64,000 nucleotides of DNA, taken from assembly GCF_021922985.1 (NCBI RefSeq), contig NZ_CP040788.1, positions 1,054,001 through 1,118,000 on the forward strand. The letters are read 5' to 3'. The translations under genes were made by a program, and so were the position numbers. This document shows positions 62,201 through 64,000 of this stretch, piece after piece. Position 1 is the stretch's first letter. Every line of letters starts with the position of its first letter. This stretch comes from Clavibacter michiganensis subsp. tessellarius. Its GTDB lineage: Bacteria > Actinomycetota > Actinomycetes > Actinomycetales > Microbacteriaceae. The notes under the pieces were generated by a model, which was given only the letters and a program-made list of their open reading frames with translations, was not told where the DNA came from and did no database searches.

Positions 62201-63858
62201 TCGAGGAGGTTCCGCTGCGGGCCGAGGCCGAGGCGGAGGCTGGTGACGACCTCCTCCCGGATGGAGTCGAGCGGCGGGTTCGTGACCTGCGCGAACTGCT
62301 GCGTGAAGTAGTCGAAGAGCAGGCGCGGCCGCTGCGAGAGCACGGCGATGGGGGTGTCGGAGCCCATGGCGCCGAGGGGCTCGGCGCCGACCTTCGCCAT
62401 GGGCATGAGCAGCATCCGCACCTCCTCCTCCGTGTAGCCGAAGGTGCGCTGGCGCCGGACCACCGAGGCGGGCGTGTGCACGATGTGCTCCCGCTCGGGG
62501 AGGTCGGCGAGGTGGATCCGGTTGCGGAGCCACTCCCCCCACGGCGCGCTGGCCGCGAGCTCGGACTTGATCTCGTCGTCCTCGATGATGCGGCCGGCGT
62601 CGGTGTCGACGAGGAACATCTTGCCGGGGCGCAGGCGGCCCTTCCGCGCGATGCGCGCGGGGTCGATCTCGAGCACGCCGATCTCGCTGCCGAGCACGAC
62701 GAGGCCGTCGTGCGTCACGAGGTAGCGGCCCGGGCGCAGGCCGTTGCGGTCGAGGGTGGCGCCGACGAGCGTGCCGTCGGTGAACGTGAGCGCGGCCGGG
62801 CCGTCCCACGGCTCCATGACCATGGAGTGGTACTCGTAGAAGTCGCGGCGGACCGGGTCGATGTCGGTCTGCTTCTCCCACGCCTCGGGGACCATCATCA
62901 TCATCGCGTGCGGCAGGCTGCGGCCGCTGAGGCTGAGGAGCTCGAGCACCTCGTCGAACGACGCGGAGTCGCTCGCGCCCGGCGTGACGATGGGCAGGAG
63001 GGGCGACAGGTCGCCGAGCAGCTCCGACTCGAGCTGGGACTGGCGGGCGCGCATCCAGTTGCGGTTGCCCGCGACGGTGTTGATCTCGCCGTTGTGCGCC
63101 ATCATCCGCAGCGGCTGCGCGAGCGGCCACGAGGGGAACGTGTTGGTGGAGTACCGGGAGTGCACGATGGCGAGCTTGGAGGCGAAGCGCTCGTCGGAGA
63201 GGTCCGGGTAGAAGGGCTCCAGCTGGAGCGTCGTGACCATGCCCTTGTAGACGAGCGTGCGCGAGGACAGCGAGATGAAGTACGCGCCGAGCTCCCGCTC
63301 CGCGCGCTTGCGCAGACGGAAGGCGAGGCGGTCGAGGGCGAGGCCCTCGGGGCGGTCCGCGGCGTCCGCGGGCGCGTCGGCGGTGAGGAAGAGCTGGCGG
63401 AACGCGGGCATCGCCTTGCGTGCCAGGTTGCCGAGGTGCGACGGGTCGACGGGCACCTCGCGCCAGCCGAGCACGCGCAGGCGCTCGGACGCGGCGATGC
63501 GCTCGATGCCGGCCTGCAGCTCCTCGCGCTCGGCGTCGTCGACGGGCAGGAAGGCCATGCCGACCGCGTACTCCCCCATCGGCGGCAGTTCGAAGCCCAC
63601 GACGCCGCGGAGGAACGCGTCGGGGATCTGCGTCATGAGGCCCGCGCCGTCGCCGGTGCCGGCGTCGGAGCCGATGGCGCCGCGGTGCTCGAGGTTCCGG
63701 AGCGCGCCGAGGGCGTTGACGATGATGTCGTGGCCGGGCGTGCCGCGGAGCGTGGCCACCATGGCCAGCCCGCAGGCGTCCTTCTCGAACGCCGGGTCGT
63801 ACAGGCCCTGCTTCGCGGGGAACGCGCCGCCGGGAGGGGAGGTGGAGGAGAACGCCAT
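59284..63858 (-). CDS. gltB: Glutamate synthase, large subunit
   Basis: A 1524-residue enzyme that turns glutamine and 2-oxoglutarate into two glutamates. The catalytic Cys of the amidotransferase is C29 ([12 protein letters not shown]), revealed after removal of a 28-residue leader. The FMN barrel is in the middle ([15 protein letters not shown] to [15 protein letters not shown]), followed by the [3Fe-4S] cysteines of [15 protein letters not shown] and the C-terminal beta-helix with Gly repeats. ATG start with AGGA upstream. It leads the gltB-gltD operon. Confidence 0.97.
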   Translation of the reverse strand: MAFSSTSPPGGAFPAKQGLYDPAFEKDACGLAMVATLRGTPGHDIIVNALGALRNLEHRGAIGSDAGTGDGAGLMTQIPDAFLRGVVGFELPPMGEYAVGMAFLPVDDAEREELQAGIERIAASERLRVLGWREVPVDPSHLGNLARKAMPAFRQLFLTADAPADAADRPEGLALDRLAFRLRKRAERELGAYFISLSSRTLVYKGMVTTLQLEPFYPDLSDERFASKLAIVHSRYSTNTFPSWPLAQPLRMMAHNGEINTVAGNRNWMRARQSQLESELLGDLSPLLPIVTPGASDSASFDEVLELLSLSGRSLPHAMMMMVPEAWEKQTDIDPVRRDFYEYHSMVMEPWDGPAALTFTDGTLVGATLDRNGLRPGRYLVTHDGLVVLGSEIGVLEIDPARIARKGRLRPGKMFLVDTDAGRIIEDDEIKSELAASAPWGEWLRNRIHLADLPEREHIVHTPASVVRRQRTFGYTEEEVRMLLMPMAKVGAEPLGAMGSDTPIAVLSQRPRLLFDYFTQQFAQVTNPPLDSIREEVVTSLRLGLGPQRNLLDAGPEHAEQVVLDFPVIDNDELAKVIHIDHRPGSRTTTIVSGLYRVDDGPLAMQKRIDAMCDEVDRAIEHGARFIVLSDRDSTRDLAPIPSLLMIAAVHHHLIRRQTRMKVGIVVEAGDVREVHHIALLIGYGASAVNPYLAMESCEDLVRSGMLTGVTPEKATRNLIKGLGKGVLKIMSKMGISTVSSYAGAQCFEAVGLSQELVDQYFSGTTTRLGGVGIDVIAAENAARHRSAYPTDGAVLSHERLQTGGEYQWRRDGSPHLFNPDTIFRLQHATRMRRYDIFREYTSMVDAQSKDLMTLRGMFRLRTGTRPPVPLDEVEPISDIVKRFSTGAMSYGSISEEAHETLAIAMNRLGAKSNTGEGGENVERLLDPERRSAIKQVASGRFGVTSMYLTHADDIQIKLAQGAKPGEGGQLPPGKVYPWVARTRHATAGVGLISPPPHHDIYSIEDLKQLIFDLKRANPSARIHTKLVSQSGIGAVAAGVAKALSDVILVSGHDGGTGASPVNSLKHAGTPWELGLAETQQTLRLNGMRDRVVVQVDGQMKSGRDVIVGALLGAEEFGFATAPLVVSGCIMMRVCHLDTCPVGVATQNPELRKRFPGKADHVVNFFEFIAQEVREHLAALGYRSLDEIVGRNDLLGVEDAVDHWKASGLDLSPILVGPTFADDEPRKHARSQDHELEDHFDNELIRLSRDVLDHGGRVEIDLPVRNTARAVGTMLGHLVTKGHGVDGLPTGSIDVTLRGSAGQSFGAFMPSGITLRLVGDSNDYLGKGLSGGDIVVRPDERAGFPAEENVIAGNVIGYGATQGTMFIRGMVGERFLVRNSGATAVVEAVGDHALEYMTGGLALVLGGTGRNIGAGMSGGTAYVLDLAEDRINTDALASGELELHPLGSADAEIVLDLLRRHLAETGSTVAERLLTDPEASMTRFTKILPRDYAAVLATRQTAVDEGIDPDGDVAWKRILEVTGG

Positions 63859-64000
63859 GGGAACCGTCCTAGATGCACTGCGGAGGGACGTCGCTGGCCC
63901 TGTGGTGGGGACCGCCTCGCGGGAGGAGGCGGTGACCGCGGGGGTGCCCGCGCTGGGGACTAGGCGCGTCCGCTTGTGGCGGGGAGAGCGTGGGAGTCCG
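63859..64000 (-). other. Region upstream of gltB with two hairpins
   Basis: ACCGCCTC (63911-63918) pairs with GAGGCGGT (63926-63933), and CGCGGG (63937-63942) pairs with CCCGCG (63947-63952). They may end a gene beyond the window or lie in the gltB leader. No -10 box is clear. Confidence 0.4.

Noticed and set aside
58756..63963. 1735-codon open frame antisense to gltB
   Set aside because: It is Arg/Ala/Gly/Val-rich with no domain motifs, lacks a ribosome site, and mirrors a clear gltB/gltD pair; long antisense frames are expected at this GC content.

Overview
The window is high-GC DNA (about 70% G+C by eye) and looks like core chromosome of an actinobacterium. Family Microbacteriaceae fits best, with Clavibacter the closest genus by general protein resemblance; this is an inference, not a search result. 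Supporting traits are RbpA, WhiA, OpcA, an ANTAR response regulator, actinobacterial glgA/GlgM divergent from glgC, many GTG starts, one TTG start, and many genes whose TAnnnT -10 box lies only 6-8 nt before the start codon (likely leaderless). I see no CRISPR array, insertion sequence, prophage or integrase.

Layout. 1-4.1 kb: end of an SGNH hydrolase gene, a D,D-carboxypeptidase/SpoU methyltransferase pair, and a sirtuin/histidine-phosphatase pair. 4.1-14.9 kb: a glycosyltransferase/hydrolase pair, trehalose synthase, an exonuclease, rpmE2, a lone ABC ATPase, divergent glgA and glgC, serB, a phosphotransferase and a FabG-like reductase. 15-25.3 kb: a three-gene respiratory-assembly operon ending in SURF1, an ABC-F ATPase, a reduced suf operon (sufB-sufD-Rieske-sufC-sufT), and heme A genes ctaA and ctaB flanking a 560-bp repeat-bearing gap.

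25.4-38.5 kb: central carbon metabolism. A forward operon tkt-tal-pgi-zwf-opcA-pgl joins glycolysis to both branches of the pentose phosphate pathway. A reverse block gap-pgk-tpiA carries the triose part of glycolysis, followed by secG-rbpA. sodA and whiA come next. 39-64 kb: rapZ, uvrC, uvrA, uvrB, coaE, rpsA, a DUF885 protein, an orphan PTS EIIA, polA, a thioesterase, a PdtaR-like ANTAR regulator, tRNA-Leu(CAA), pyk and gltD-gltB. The order of the pentose-phosphate, suf, glycolysis and polA-uvr blocks matches, from memory, the same neighbourhoods in Mycobacterium tuberculosis, which supports the assignments.

Genes are tightly packed, with many 1- to 10-nt overlaps (mostly GTGA or ATGA) implying translational coupling. 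Strong GC-rich hairpins close most transcription units, and several serve convergent genes.

I did not find a convincing new multi-gene system. The best leads are a perfect dyad just upstream of the tkt -10 box, TAG stop codons that double as the first three bases of the next gene's -10 box, a six-fold hexapeptide repeat in a membrane protein coupled to a small Cys/His protein and SURF1, and the missing members of the suf and rapZ-whiA clusters.
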